From positions 62,001-126,000 of the forward strand of contig NZ_JAHCAQ010000001.1 in the NCBI RefSeq assembly GCF_019634845.1: 64,000 bases of DNA, in the 5' to 3' direction. This DNA comes from Dokdonella sp. (lineage in GTDB: Bacteria > Pseudomonadota > Gammaproteobacteria > Xanthomonadales > Rhodanobacteraceae). The position numbers and the translations under genes are program-made. Numbering within the stretch: position 1 is the first letter of the stretch; every line of letters starts with the position of its first letter. Under the pieces are notes generated by a model. It was not told the origin of the DNA and did no database searches. It saw only the letters and a list, made by a program, of their open reading frames with translations. Below, one piece after another: positions 1 through 8,513 of this stretch.

Positions 1-352
1 AGCCGGCCTTGTCGATGGCGGTCTCGTCCATGCCCGAGCGGTACAGCCAGCCGATCTTCTGCTCGATCGAACCGGCCGTCGCCGTGTCGGCGGACTTGTC
101 GGCGCGTTCGACGAGGGTGTGCTGGGCGGCAAGGCTCTTTTCGCGCAATTCGTCGAAGGCACCCCAGCGCGTCTTGTCGGCCGGGATCGGGTTGGCCGCG
201 ATCCACTTGCCATTGGCATAGGCGTTGAAGTCGGTGCAGGGCGACACCGACTTGTCGAGATCGCCGATGTCGAACACCGGCGCCGCCGCGAGCTGGATGC
301 TCACGGCCAGGGCAAGGGCGGACACCAGAAGGCGGGGCGTGGTGCGGGGCAT
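1..352 (-). CDS. M13 family metallopeptidase, N-terminal part (cut by window edge)
   Basis: This gene reads leftward from an ATG at 352-350 and runs off the window, so only about 117 residues are visible. They comprise a signal peptide (MPRTTPRLLVSALALAV, ending near AAA-P) followed by the typical start of a mature M13 (neprilysin/PepO) peptidase: FDIGDLDKSVSPCTDF, then NGKWIAANPIPADKTRWG, then GSIEQKIGWLYRSGMDE. The catalytic HExxH half lies outside the window. The visible part is closely similar, nearly residue for residue, to the start of the next gene upstream (436-2460), which is on the same strand 83 bases away, so the two are tandem paralogues. M13 enzymes are zinc endopeptidases of the envelope that cut small peptides. 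The family assignment is firm; the substrate is unknown. Confidence 0.9.
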   Translation of the reverse strand, partial: MPRTTPRLLVSALALAVSIQLAAAPVFDIGDLDKSVSPCTDFNAYANGKWIAANPIPADKTRWGAFDELREKSLAAQHTLVERADKSADTATAGSIEQKIGWLYRSGMDETAIDKAG

Positions 353-435
353 GGCGGTAACCTCGTGCATCGAATGACGGAACCTTGAACCGTGAGCGCC
401 CGCGCCGTTTCGGCGATGCGGGCGCCGCGCCGGCA

Positions 436-2460
436 TCACCAGATCTTCACCTGCTGCTCGCCGCTGCGCACCATCGCGTCGCCGGCCTTGCAGGCGAACG
501 CCTGCGCGAACTGCGGCATGTTCGACGGGGCCGCGATCGCGCGGTACTGCGCCGGTGCATGCGGATCGGCATTGAGCAGCACTTGCAGATGCTCGGGGCG
601 GATCGCGCCGCGCCACACGCGGGCCCAGTTGAGGAAGAAGCGCTGGTCGGGCGTGTAGCCGTCGATCTTGTGGTTCTCGGCCGGATGCGCCTTGAGCACC
701 TTCTGGAACGCATCCCAGGCCACGTTGATGCCACCGAGATCGGCGATGTTCTCGCCCAGCGTGAGCTGGCCGTTGACATGCTTGCCCGGCAGCGGTTCAT
801 AGGCGTCGAACTGCTTGACGAGCTTGTCGGTGCGCGCATCGAACTTGTTGCGATCGTCCTGCGTCCACCAGTTGACGTTGTTGCCCTGCGCGTCGAACTG
901 GCTGCCCTCGTCGTCGAAGCCGTGGGTGGCCTCGTGGCCGATCACGGCGCCGATGCCGCCGTAGTTGAGCGCATCGTCGGCCTTGAAGTCGAAGAACGGC
1001 GGCTGCAGGATCGCGGCCGGGAAGTTGATCGTGTTGTCGCTGGGGTTGTAGTAGGCATTGACCGTCTGCGGCGTCATGCCCCATTCGAGGCGGTCGGTCG
1101 GCTGGCCGATCTTGGCGATGTCCCAGGCATTGTTGAACCGTGCGGCCGCCATGACATTGCCGTAGTAGTCATCGGGCTTGACGGTCAGGCCCGTCCAGTC
1201 GCGCCACTTGTCGGGGTAGCCGATCTTGGGCAGGAAGGTCGCCCACTTTTCCAGTGCCTTGGTCTTGGTCGCATCGCTCATCCAGTCCAGATGCTCGATG
1301 CGCGTCTTGAGCGCGGCCACCACATGGGTCACCAGTTCCTGCGCGCGCTCCTTGGCGGCCGGCGGGAAGGCCTTGGCCACGTACAGCTCGCCCAGTGCCA
1401 TGCCCATGCCGGCATTGGTGGCGCCGAGCACGCGCTTCCAGCGCGCCTCCTGTTCCTTCTGGCCGCCGAGCGTCTTCTTGTAGAACGCGAACGACTCCTC
1501 GACGAAGGGACGCGACAGGTAGGGGGCGGCGCCGTCGATGGCGTGCGCACGCAGGTAGGCCTGCCAGTGGTCGACCGGCACGTCGACCAGCATCTTGTCC
1601 AGTTCGGCGAAGAACTTGGGCTGCGACAACGAGAAACCGCCCTTGATGTCAGCCTTCTGCGCGGCGAGGAACTTGCTCCACGAGAAGTTGGGCGAGGCCG
1701 CGTCGGCCGCGGCGACGGTCACGAAGTGGTACTGGTTCTCGGGCTTGCGCCACTCGACCGGCGTCAGCGACGCGGAGGCCAGCCGTGTTTCGAAGGCCAG
1801 CACGCGATCGGCATCGCGCTTGGCATCGGCCTTGTTGCTGCCGGCCAGTTCGAGCATCTTCGCCACGTGGTCCTTGTAGGCCTGGCGGATGTCCTTGTAT
1901 TCGGGCTTGCTGTAATACTCGGCGGTCGGCAGGGCGAGGCCGCCTTGCATCGCGAACGCGATCTGGATCTTGGAGTTCTTGAAGTCGGGGCCGGCACCGA
2001 ACATGAACACGTCGCCCTGTCCGCGCACCATCGCGTCGGTGATGTAGCCGGCGATGTCGGCCGGCGTCTTGAGCGCGGCGATGCGTTCGAGCTCGGGCTT
2101 GAGCGGCGTCAGGCCGGCTTTCTCGATCGCGGCCTCGTCCATGCCGGCGCGATAGAACCAGCCGATCTTCTGTTCGATCGAACCGGCCTTGGCCTGATCG
2201 GCGTCACGCGCGGCGGCATCGACGATCTCGTGCTGGACCTTGAGGCTCTGTTCGCGCAGTGCGTCGAACGCGCCCCAGCGCGTCTTGTCGGCCGGGATCG
2301 GATTCGCCGCGACCCACTTGGCGTTGACGAAGCCGTTGAAGTCGGCGCAGGGACTGATCTTGGCGTCGAGATCGCCGACGTCGAACGACGCGGCCACGGC
2401 GCTGGTCGAGATCGCGGCGCAGATCGCCAGCGGCAAGTGTTTGCGGAACAGTGTTTTCAT
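436..2460 (-). CDS. M13 family zinc metallopeptidase, exported
   Basis: The predicted protein has 674 residues. I chose the ATG at 2460 because it begins a good signal peptide (MKTLFRKHLPLAICAAIS, cleaved near AVAA-SF); the open frame extends further upstream but without export-signal character. The zinc site is complete: HEATH at about residues 509-513 and ENIADLGG at about 570-577, with the M13 N-terminal fold (PCADFNGFVNAKWVA) and C-terminal substrate-binding region also present. The protein ends MVRSGEQQVKIW, the usual bacterial M13 ending in which the family's C-terminal Trp is kept but no Cys precedes it. M13 peptidases are exported zinc endopeptidases acting on short peptides. A paralogue follows 83 bases downstream on the same strand, so the two may be co-transcribed and differ in specificity. 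Confidence 0.95.
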   Translation of the reverse strand: MKTLFRKHLPLAICAAISTSAVAASFDVGDLDAKISPCADFNGFVNAKWVAANPIPADKTRWGAFDALREQSLKVQHEIVDAAARDADQAKAGSIEQKIGWFYRAGMDEAAIEKAGLTPLKPELERIAALKTPADIAGYITDAMVRGQGDVFMFGAGPDFKNSKIQIAFAMQGGLALPTAEYYSKPEYKDIRQAYKDHVAKMLELAGSNKADAKRDADRVLAFETRLASASLTPVEWRKPENQYHFVTVAAADAASPNFSWSKFLAAQKADIKGGFSLSQPKFFAELDKMLVDVPVDHWQAYLRAHAIDGAAPYLSRPFVEESFAFYKKTLGGQKEQEARWKRVLGATNAGMGMALGELYVAKAFPPAAKERAQELVTHVVAALKTRIEHLDWMSDATKTKALEKWATFLPKIGYPDKWRDWTGLTVKPDDYYGNVMAAARFNNAWDIAKIGQPTDRLEWGMTPQTVNAYYNPSDNTINFPAAILQPPFFDFKADDALNYGGIGAVIGHEATHGFDDEGSQFDAQGNNVNWWTQDDRNKFDARTDKLVKQFDAYEPLPGKHVNGQLTLGENIADLGGINVAWDAFQKVLKAHPAENHKIDGYTPDQRFFLNWARVWRGAIRPEHLQVLLNADPHAPAQYRAIAAPSNMPQFAQAFACKAGDAMVRSGEQQVKIW

Positions 2461-2678
2461 GGGGAGGTCCAGGTCGGGAAGTGAAGGCGAAGCCGTGCGC
2501 GCCGCCGGCATCGCGGCGCATGACCAGGCGTTTGCCCAGCCCGTTCGCTCAATCGCCGAGGCTACCCGCTCGCGGCCGCCGCAAGCCTGTGTCAAAGGTC
2601 ACGTCGGAGGCGTCGTTTTCGTTGCGGTACAGGTAGTTATGCGCAAGCATGCGGCCGGCGGGCGCGGCCGGCGCAGCA

Positions 2679-3317
2679 TCAGGGTTTCCTCGCCAGCGGG
2701 AACGGCAAGCGGTCGGGCGAAGTCGCACCAACCGAAAGGATGAAGGCCATCGCCTGGTCGACGCTCCAGTCGGTCGCGACGAGTTCGGTCACCGGGACGA
2801 TCTCCAGGTAACCACCGGTGGGGTTGGGCGTGGTCGGCACGTACACGGCCGCGTACTCCACGCCGTCGGCATCCTCGAACACGCGCGTGACGAAGCCGAT
2901 CGTCCTGAGCTGCGGCGAGGGGAAGGCGATGAGCACCACGCGCTGGGTGCCGCCGGGCTTGTTCTGCAGCATCGCCATCAGCTTCTTGGCGCCGCCGTAG
3001 ATGCTGTGGGCGATCGGAATGTGCTCGATCAGGCGCTCGAAGATCGCCAGCACACGCTGGCCGAGCACGCGCGAGGCGGCGAAGCCGACCACGTACAGCA
3101 GCACCAGCGTGATGAGGAAGGCCAGTGGCGACAGCAGCCATTCCTGCTGCAGGTGGCCGAGCGTATCGGGGTAGGCATTGACGAGTGCCGTGATCCACGG
3201 CAGGTTGACCTCCGACAGCAGTGCGAAGATCCACTTGAACACGATCCAGGTCAGCCACAACGGGATGATCGTGAGCAGGCCCGTGAACAGGTAACGTTGC
3301 AGGTGCAGGGAGCGCAT
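2679..3317 (-). CDS. DUF502 family membrane protein
   Basis: The 212-residue product begins MRSLHLQRYLFTGLLTIIPL, followed by the WLTWIVFKWIF stretch that is characteristic of the DUF502 family. Two hydrophobic segments are visible, at about residues 10-32 and about 68-88 (PLAFLITLVLLYVVGFAASR), followed by a soluble domain with the family-like segments ERLIEHIPIAHSIYGGAKKL and NPTGGYLEIVP. DUF502 members are inner-membrane proteins of unknown biochemical role. The length is normal for the family. It is a single gene: upstream of the M13 pair on the same strand but 218 bases from it, and divergent from the P-loop kinase gene at 3482. The family call is confident; I assign no function. Confidence 0.9.
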   Translation of the reverse strand: MRSLHLQRYLFTGLLTIIPLWLTWIVFKWIFALLSEVNLPWITALVNAYPDTLGHLQQEWLLSPLAFLITLVLLYVVGFAASRVLGQRVLAIFERLIEHIPIAHSIYGGAKKLMAMLQNKPGGTQRVVLIAFPSPQLRTIGFVTRVFEDADGVEYAAVYVPTTPNPTGGYLEIVPVTELVATDWSVDQAMAFILSVGATSPDRLPFPLARKP

Positions 3318-3481
3318 GGTTTTCCGGTGGGTCGTCGTGGCGCCCGGTGGTGGGCGATGACGGCCGGTTGATTCTAGCGGACGCAGGACGAGTCGATGGC
3401 AGGACCGAACTCACCCGTGCGCACGCCTCATGCCGGCGGCGCCTGCGTGTGGCAACGCCGGCCGCCACCGCGGGGGCGGCG

Positions 3482-4069
3482 ATGAGCACAGCAGCCGATC
3501 GCGTGGTGGTGGTCGTGATGGGCCTGCCCGGTGCCGGCAAGACGACGATTGCCCGCGCGCTCGAGCGCGAGCTCGCGTTGCGCCGCATCTGCCGCGATGC
3601 GATCCGCGCCGCGATGTTTCCCGTCTGCAGCTATACGCGCATGGAAAAGCGCGCGGCGTTTCGCGGCGTGCTGATGGCGCTCGAAATCAACTGCGTGCTC
3701 GGCGCATCGAGCGTGCTCGACGGCATGACCTTTGCGCGGCGCAAGGACTTCGATGCGGTGGCGGACTGCGCCCGGCAGCACGGTCATGCGGTGCTGCCGC
3801 TGCTGGTCGAGTGCCGGCCCTCGCTGGCGCGGCTGCGCATCGAGCGCGACGTCGCGCGCGGCAGTCACCCGGCCGGTGACCGCTTGCCCGCGCTGGTGGA
3901 CGCGATGGTGACGCGCTTCGATGCGCCGCCGGAGGGCAGCCTGCGCATCGATGGCGAGGCCCCGGCGGCCCAGATGTGTGCGCAGGCACTGCTTGCGGTC
4001 GGCGCCTGGCGCAACGGCCGCGCGTCGCGAGCTCAGCCCGCGCCCGAGCCATCGGCGCCATTGCCGTAG
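3482..4069 (+). CDS. AAA_33/zeta-toxin-like P-loop kinase
   Basis: The protein has 195 residues from the ATG at 3482. I rejected the longer upstream frame because the Walker A motif sits normally close to this start (GLPGAGKTT, residues 14-22). Next comes an R-x-x-CRDAIRAAMFP segment, in the place where gluconate-kinase-like and zeta-toxin-like enzymes bind the phosphate acceptor, then VLDGMTFARRKDFDAV, a Walker-B-like strand, and a basic lid region (RLRIERDVARGSHPAGDR). This is the architecture of small ATP-dependent kinases of the AAA_33 family; the substrate cannot be read from the sequence. Its last 37 bases overlap the 3' end of the opposite-strand TIGR03032 gene. There is no antitoxin-like partner, so a toxin role is not supported. 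Confidence 0.75.
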   Translation: MSTAADRVVVVVMGLPGAGKTTIARALERELALRRICRDAIRAAMFPVCSYTRMEKRAAFRGVLMALEINCVLGASSVLDGMTFARRKDFDAVADCARQHGHAVLPLLVECRPSLARLRIERDVARGSHPAGDRLPALVDAMVTRFDAPPEGSLRIDGEAPAAQMCAQALLAVGAWRNGRASRAQPAPEPSAPLP

Positions 4070-5208
4070 CCGGCGCCGGGCGTCGCGGGCGTGGGCTGCG
4101 GCGTGAAGCCGACCTCGCGCAGCGCCTCGTCGGGTAGCGCGTAGGAATTGGTGAGGTATTCGCCGTCGCTGATGATCTCGGGAAACAGCACGCCCGGAAT
4201 CGCCTGCACCGCGAAGATCTCCTGCACGCCGCCGGTGAACTTGAGCAGTGCAATCGTGTTGCCGGTGTCCAGGTGCACCACCCACACGCCACTTTGCCGA
4301 TCGCGGTTGTCGTCGGTGATCTCGATGTCGGTGAAGGCATTGGTTTCGCGCAACTGCGACAGGCCGATGAACGCCACCGGACCGAGAAAGTCGAGTCCGC
4401 GCGCGAAGCCCGGCACGCTGGCGACGTCGGTCTTGGCGCCGGTGGCGGGATCGATCGTGACCAGCTTGCCGCGGCCTGACTCGAGCACCCACAGCTTGCC
4501 CGCGTGCCAGCGCGGCGAATGCGGCATCGACAGGCCACGCGCGATCACCTTGTCGCCGACGAGGTCGATGACGATGCCGCCATCGCGCTTGTTGTTGCGC
4601 CAACCCTGCGGTTCGTCGCATTCGCCCAGCGCGGTCAGGTAGCGCGGCTTGCCGTCGCGCATCGCCAGCCCATTGAGGTGGCAGCGATCCTCGGGCGCGT
4701 AGTGGCGCACGAAGCGCGGGCGCCAGCGGGGCACGAAACTCGATTTGGCATCGAGCGTGCACAGGCACGAGAACAGCGTGTTCACGAACCACAGGTCGCC
4801 GTGCTTGTCCCAAGCCATTTCGTGGATGTCGATGGCGCCGGTGATGTGGACGCGTCGCGCCATGTACACCGCGTCGTGGCGTGGCGGATCCTGCATCCGC
4901 TTGGCCACGGCCGGCATGTTGCGGAACTCGGCAATCTCCAGCGCCGTGCCCAGCGCCAAGCGCTCGGCGTCGGCGGCCATCCCCATCGGGCGGTTGAAGC
5001 TGCGGTAGTGGGTGTTGATGGTCGCACCGTCGGGTCGCAGGATCACGAGCTTGCCGGCCTGGTAGGTGCTGATCACGAGACAACCGCCGAGCTGGCGCAG
5101 CAAGTCGGGGAAGTTCGTGGTGTGCACGCTGCCGAGCATCTCGGCGATACGGTTGTCCGGATCGGGCGTGGCGCCGGCGGGGGCGGGGGCGGGACTGTCG
5201 GCGCTCAT
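4033..5208 (-). CDS. TIGR03032 family protein
   Basis: The 391-residue cytoplasmic-looking product has no signal peptide. Repeated beta-propeller-like strands can be seen: LGGCLVISTYQAGKLVILRP, then FNRPMGMAA, IDIHEMAWDKHGDLWFVNTL, RCHLNGLAMRDGKPRYLTAL, then HSPRWHAGKLWVLESGRG and FIGLSQLRETNAF. These features match the TIGR03032 family, whose members have no established function. The last ~25 residues (PTPATPGAGYGNGADGSGAG) are low complexity. The first ~20 residues are rich in Pro and Ala, so the real start could lie slightly downstream. It is followed at 34 bases (upstream side) by the gene at 5242-5790, and its 3' end runs 37 bases into the convergent kinase gene. Confidence 0.85.
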   Translation of the reverse strand: MSADSPAPAPAGATPDPDNRIAEMLGSVHTTNFPDLLRQLGGCLVISTYQAGKLVILRPDGATINTHYRSFNRPMGMAADAERLALGTALEIAEFRNMPAVAKRMQDPPRHDAVYMARRVHITGAIDIHEMAWDKHGDLWFVNTLFSCLCTLDAKSSFVPRWRPRFVRHYAPEDRCHLNGLAMRDGKPRYLTALGECDEPQGWRNNKRDGGIVIDLVGDKVIARGLSMPHSPRWHAGKLWVLESGRGKLVTIDPATGAKTDVASVPGFARGLDFLGPVAFIGLSQLRETNAFTDIEITDDNRDRQSGVWVVHLDTGNTIALLKFTGGVQEIFAVQAIPGVLFPEIISDGEYLTNSYALPDEALREVGFTPQPTPATPGAGYGNGADGSGAG

Positions 5209-5241
5209 GGTGGATGCGGGGCAGGCGGGCAGGCGGGCAGC

Positions 5242-5790
5242 TTACGCGGGCGGCTTGAGCCGCGCACCCTTGAAATACAGCACGCGCAGATCGAGGCCGC
5301 GCTCGCTGCGGCCGATGTAGACAAACCGCGGATTGACCCATGTCGCCATCCGGCCGCGTTCTCGGAAGCGCTGGTTTTCGAGTTCGAGCAGCACGCCGAT
5401 GCAGGGGTAGCCGTGATTGCGGGCATGTTCCTCGAGCAGCGCGCAGGAGCGTTTGAGCAGGGCCATGACGAGCGGACTCGAACGCCAGCGTGCGCCGACG
5501 AAGGTGCGCCAGTAGTACAGCGGCTGGCCCAGCCGCGGCGGCGTGACGGCCAGCGCGGTGCAGACCCCGGCGACCGCGCCACTGGCATCGCAGGCATGCA
5601 TGACGACCTGACCGAGCCGCGCATCCATCGCGGTCTCGTCGGCGAGCGCACCTTCACTGCGCCAGAATGCCTTGATCGCCGCGCCGGCGGGCGCCGTGAC
5701 CTGCGGCCAGTCGATCACGTAATCGAACCGGCCCGGCGTGGCCGTGCGCATCGACATCGATTCGGCACTGGCGTCGTGCGCGGTGGTCAC
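5242..5790 (-). CDS. hypothetical protein, possibly GNAT-fold
   Basis: This 182-residue protein starts at a GTG (5790) that has a GAGGA sequence about nine bases upstream; internal ATGs at residues 12 and 14 are alternatives. I do not recognise a family with certainty. The central part (GQVVMHACDASGAVAGVCTAL, then a conserved-looking YYWRTFVGARWRSSPL, then a helix ALLEEHARNHGYPCIGVLL) has the strand-helix order of an acetyltransferase-like fold, but a clear acetyl-CoA loop is absent. It reads toward the TIGR03032 gene on the same strand with 33 bases between them, so the two may be co-transcribed. Export signals and membrane segments are absent. Confidence 0.7.
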   Translation of the reverse strand: MTTAHDASAESMSMRTATPGRFDYVIDWPQVTAPAGAAIKAFWRSEGALADETAMDARLGQVVMHACDASGAVAGVCTALAVTPPRLGQPLYYWRTFVGARWRSSPLVMALLKRSCALLEEHARNHGYPCIGVLLELENQRFRERGRMATWVNPRFVYIGRSERGLDLRVLYFKGARLKPPA

Positions 5791-5895
5791 GTGGCTGGAT
5801 CCTCGGTGGTCGTCATGGCAAGCATAGGGCGTGGCGCCGGCGGCAGTGCCTCGTGCCGGCGTGGTGGCGGTCCCGGCGGCGCCGCGCCCTGCGCC

Positions 5896-6762
5896 TCAGA
5901 ACAGCAGCGAGGACATCTTGCGCCGGTAGCTGCCGACCAGTTCCTCATCGTCGACGACACTGAAGGCGGCGACCAGGCGCTTGCGCGCCTGCCCTTCGTT
6001 CCAGTTGCGGTCGGCCTTGAGCACGCCGAGGAACTGCTCGAGGCCGGCCGCGACCTGGCCATCGACCAGCAGGCGCACGCCGAGCAGGTCATGCGCCTCG
6101 TAGTCGGCGCCGTTGCGCTCGATGCGCGCACGCAGCTCGCCGATCGCTGGCGCATCCTTGAGCGAATGCGCGAAGTCGAGGCGGCCGCGCAGGCGGCGCG
6201 CGCGGTCATCGCTGGCGAGATTGGCCGGCAGTGCATCGAGTTCGGCTTCGGCGGCGGCAGCGTTGCCGGCCTGCATCTGCGCCACCGCGAGGTCGAGCCT
6301 GAGCTCGGCCTTGTCAGGCTCGGCGGCGATTTCCTGCTCGATGCGCGCGATCGCCTGTGCCGGCGTTTCCTCGCGCACGGGCGGTTCGCTGGCTTCGGCC
6401 GGCGCCGGCGCCGGTTGCACATGACGCTGCAGGAACTCACGTACACCGCCCTCGGGCAGCGCACCGTTGAAGCCATCGACGGCCTGGCCATCGCGGATCA
6501 GCACCACGGTGGGGATGCTGCGCACGCCGAACGCGGCAGCCAACGCCTGCTCCTTGTCGACATCGATCTTCGCCAGGCGCACGGCGCCATTGAAGGCATC
6601 GACCACCTTCTCGAGGATCGGGCCGAGGGTCTTGCACGGGCCGCACCAGGTCGCCCACAGGTCGACGAGGATCGGCTGCTCGAACGAGGCATCGATCACC
6701 TCGCCCTGGAAGTTGGCTTCGGTGGCGTCGAACACGTACGGGGACGGCGGGTTGGCGGACAT
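5896..6762 (-). CDS. cnoX: CnoX/YbbN-like thioredoxin-TPR co-chaperone
   Basis: The protein has 288 residues, close to the 284 of E. coli CnoX (YbbN). Residues ~1-110 form a thioredoxin domain with an intact WATWCGPC active site (Cys40, Cys43) and the cis-proline in SIPT (~Pro84). The rest is a TPR-like helical region (ELRLDLAVAQMQAGNAAAAE, ARRLRGRLDFAHSLKDAP). In this family the protein holds oxidation-damaged proteins and passes them to DnaK/GroEL. E. coli CnoX has SxxC and lacks redox activity, whereas this one keeps both cysteines, so it may still reduce disulfides, as reported for some other bacterial CnoX proteins. It stands alone on the minus strand with 78 bases upstream to the next gene. 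Confidence 0.9.
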   Translation of the reverse strand: MSANPPSPYVFDATEANFQGEVIDASFEQPILVDLWATWCGPCKTLGPILEKVVDAFNGAVRLAKIDVDKEQALAAAFGVRSIPTVVLIRDGQAVDGFNGALPEGGVREFLQRHVQPAPAPAEASEPPVREETPAQAIARIEQEIAAEPDKAELRLDLAVAQMQAGNAAAAEAELDALPANLASDDRARRLRGRLDFAHSLKDAPAIGELRARIERNGADYEAHDLLGVRLLVDGQVAAGLEQFLGVLKADRNWNEGQARKRLVAAFSVVDDEELVGSYRRKMSSLLF

Positions 6763-6840
6763 GCGGTGGCTCCTGGATCACGTCGATCGCAGATTGTGCC
6801 ACCGGCAGCCGATTCCAACCGTACGTTGCCACCTCGCACC

Positions 6841-7425
6841 TCATTCGAAGCCGTCGCTGAAGAGGGCATCGGCCAGTGCTTCGACGAAGACATTGTCGAA
6901 ATTCGAGCTCAGCTCGGTACCGGTCGGCGCAAAAACGCGCAGGTGGATGCGCAGGGACCGATCGGTCGCGGCGGCGACGAGGGTGTCCTGCGTACGGACC
7001 CAGGTGTCGCGCAGGGTGACGTTCGGCGCGGCCAGATGCGCACTGGAATTGCCGCTGCACGCCGCCTCGGCATAAAGATTGGCGAACACCGTCGCGTACG
7101 CATTGTCGGGACTGGTGGCCGCGGGCAGCAGCACGCTGCCACCAAACCGGTAGCTGGTGCCGCCTTGCACGGCAACGCATTGCGAGGCGTAGATCGGGAT
7201 GCGGAACGTGCCGCTCGCAGGCAGGTTGCCGCGCAGCGAGCCTGAGCCGGGAGCGGCGTGTTCGTCGGCGGCATTCCACGCCGCGGTGACGCCGAAGGCT
7301 TCGAACAGGTCCCAATCGGCGAGATTGGAGTCGAAGCCAGGGTTCAGCAGCAGGTTCTGTGCCGGTGCGACGGCAGGCGTCAAGGCCGCGCCAGCGGCGA
7401 TGATGAGCGCAACGATGGGTCGCAT
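6841..7425 (-). CDS. secreted protein with C-terminal LFSDGFE peptide
   Basis: The 194-residue protein starts at the ATG at 7425, the first one that gives a signal peptide (MRPIVALIIAAGAALTPAVAPAQ, cleaved near APAQ-N). The mature part opens NLLLNPGFDSNLADWD, the usual beginning of a carbohydrate-binding-like (CBM_4_9-type) jelly-roll domain, and continues with beta-strand-rich sequence containing one pair of cysteines (Cys near YASQC and near EAAC). It ends at once after LFSDGFE (6844-6864), the short C-terminal peptide that recurs in five other gene products of this window. The open frame extends ~260 codons upstream, but that part is arginine/proline-rich translation of a GTCGG repeat and is not real. 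Function unknown; perhaps a sugar-binding surface protein. Confidence 0.85.
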   Translation of the reverse strand: MRPIVALIIAAGAALTPAVAPAQNLLLNPGFDSNLADWDLFEAFGVTAAWNAADEHAAPGSGSLRGNLPASGTFRIPIYASQCVAVQGGTSYRFGGSVLLPAATSPDNAYATVFANLYAEAACSGNSSAHLAAPNVTLRDTWVRTQDTLVAAATDRSLRIHLRVFAPTGTELSSNFDNVFVEALADALFSDGFE

Positions 7426-7468
7426 GTCGGGTTCCTCGTGGCAGTTGGGCGCGCCGCAGCGACGCGGC

Positions 7469-7520
7469 TCGGCGTCGGGTCGGCGTCGGGTCGGCGTCGG
7501 CGTCGGCGTCGGGTCGGCGT
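7469..7520. repeat. short tandem repeat of TCGGCG/TCGGGT units
   Basis: About 52 bases consist of imperfect copies of TCGGCG and TCGGGT in a row. The array sits 44-95 bases upstream of the start of the secreted protein at 6841-7425 and also upstream of the divergent cytochrome gene. Such arrays can vary in copy number by slippage; no coding function is supported, although the repeat keeps long spurious frames open on both strands. Confidence 0.75.
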
Positions 7521-7700
7521 AGTGCGAGTAACGCCATCCGCGGCGCGGTTGCGCCATGCCGCCGTGCATCGAGTCCGCCGGGCCGTGGCGGCGCTGGCCC
7601 GGCTCGACGCGGCAGGGGCTTGGCCCGGGCGGTGCACGGGCCAGGCCGGTGCGCGGCGTGCGCGGGCTACAATCGCGCGTCGACCACGGCGGGAGCGGCG

Positions 7701-8513
7701 ATGCGCTGCTGGTTGTTGTTGCTGATGGGCTGGATCGCGCTGCCGGTTGCGGCGGCGCAGCTGACGCTCGAACTCGATGGGACGCCGCGCGTGTTCGACG
7801 ACGCCAGCCTGCTTCGGCGCGCCGAAGTGCGCCGCATCGACATTCCCGACGACGTCGCCTACCGGCGCGACATGCGCTACCGCGCGCTGCCGCTGCGTGC
7901 ACTTCTGGCCGGCGTCGGGCCGGTCGACCATCTGCAACTGGTGGCGACCGACGGCTTTGTCGCGGAACTGCCGGCGGCGCTGCTGTGGAACACGGCCGGC
8001 AGCACCGCTTGGCTCGCGATCGAGGATCGGCGCGCGCCTTGGCCGCGCCTGCCGGGCAAGGCGACGAGTGCGGGACCGTTCTACCTGGTGTGGACCCAGC
8101 CGCAGGCGGCCGGTATCGGTACCGAGCGCTGGCCCTACCAGTTGGCCACGATCCGCAGGTTGCCGGGCGTGGCCGAACGCTACCCGGCGCTGCTGCCGGC
8201 CGCCGAGCTTGCACCCGACAGCCCGATCCGGCGCGGCTTCGCGGTGTTCCAGGCCACCTGCATGGCCTGCCACACGCTCAACGGCGCAGGCGCAGCCGAG
8301 GTCGGTCCCGATCTCAACCTGCCCTACGGGCCGACCGAATATCTGCGCGCGGATCTGCTGCGGGCGTATATCCGCCAGCCGCAATCGCTGCGGCACTGGC
8401 CGCGCGCACGCATGCCCGGCTTCGACGCGCGCAGCCTGCCCGATGCCGATCTCGACGCACTGCTCGACTACCTGCGCCACATGACCACGCGCAAGGCCGC
8501 GCTTCAGCCATAG
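7701..8513 (+). CDS. exported cytochrome c with molybdopterin-domain-like N-terminus
   Basis: The protein has 270 residues from the ATG at 7701, which begins a signal peptide (MRCWLLLLMGWIALPVAAAQ). Residues ~21-155 resemble the fold of the SUOX-type molybdopterin-binding domain: a beta-rich segment with RYRALPLRALLAGV, then VATDGFVAELPAALLW, then GPFYLVWTQP and WPYQLATIRR. I do not see the cofactor-ligating cysteine of true sulfite oxidases. A class I cytochrome c domain follows, with haem motif CMACH (Cys187, Cys190, His191) and a likely distal ligand Met238 in RARMPGF. It should carry electrons in the periplasm. The start is supported by the signal peptide. The 3' end overlaps the convergent SemiSWEET gene by 10 bases. 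Confidence 0.88.
   Translation: MRCWLLLLMGWIALPVAAAQLTLELDGTPRVFDDASLLRRAEVRRIDIPDDVAYRRDMRYRALPLRALLAGVGPVDHLQLVATDGFVAELPAALLWNTAGSTAWLAIEDRRAPWPRLPGKATSAGPFYLVWTQPQAAGIGTERWPYQLATIRRLPGVAERYPALLPAAELAPDSPIRRGFAVFQATCMACHTLNGAGAAEVGPDLNLPYGPTEYLRADLLRAYIRQPQSLRHWPRARMPGFDARSLPDADLDALLDYLRHMTTRKAALQP

Noticed and set aside
385-2484. 699-residue open frame on the plus strand opposite the M13 gene
   Set aside because: It is the antisense shadow of a well-defined M13 peptidase; its translation is Arg/Leu/Val-rich and matches nothing.
3482-4069. Zeta-toxin of a toxin-antitoxin pair
   Set aside because: The P-loop kinase fits the fold, but no antitoxin gene is adjacent, so only the kinase family is called.
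4504-7245. 913-residue open frame on the plus strand
   Set aside because: It spans three real minus-strand genes (TIGR03032, the 182-residue protein and cnoX) and has antisense composition.
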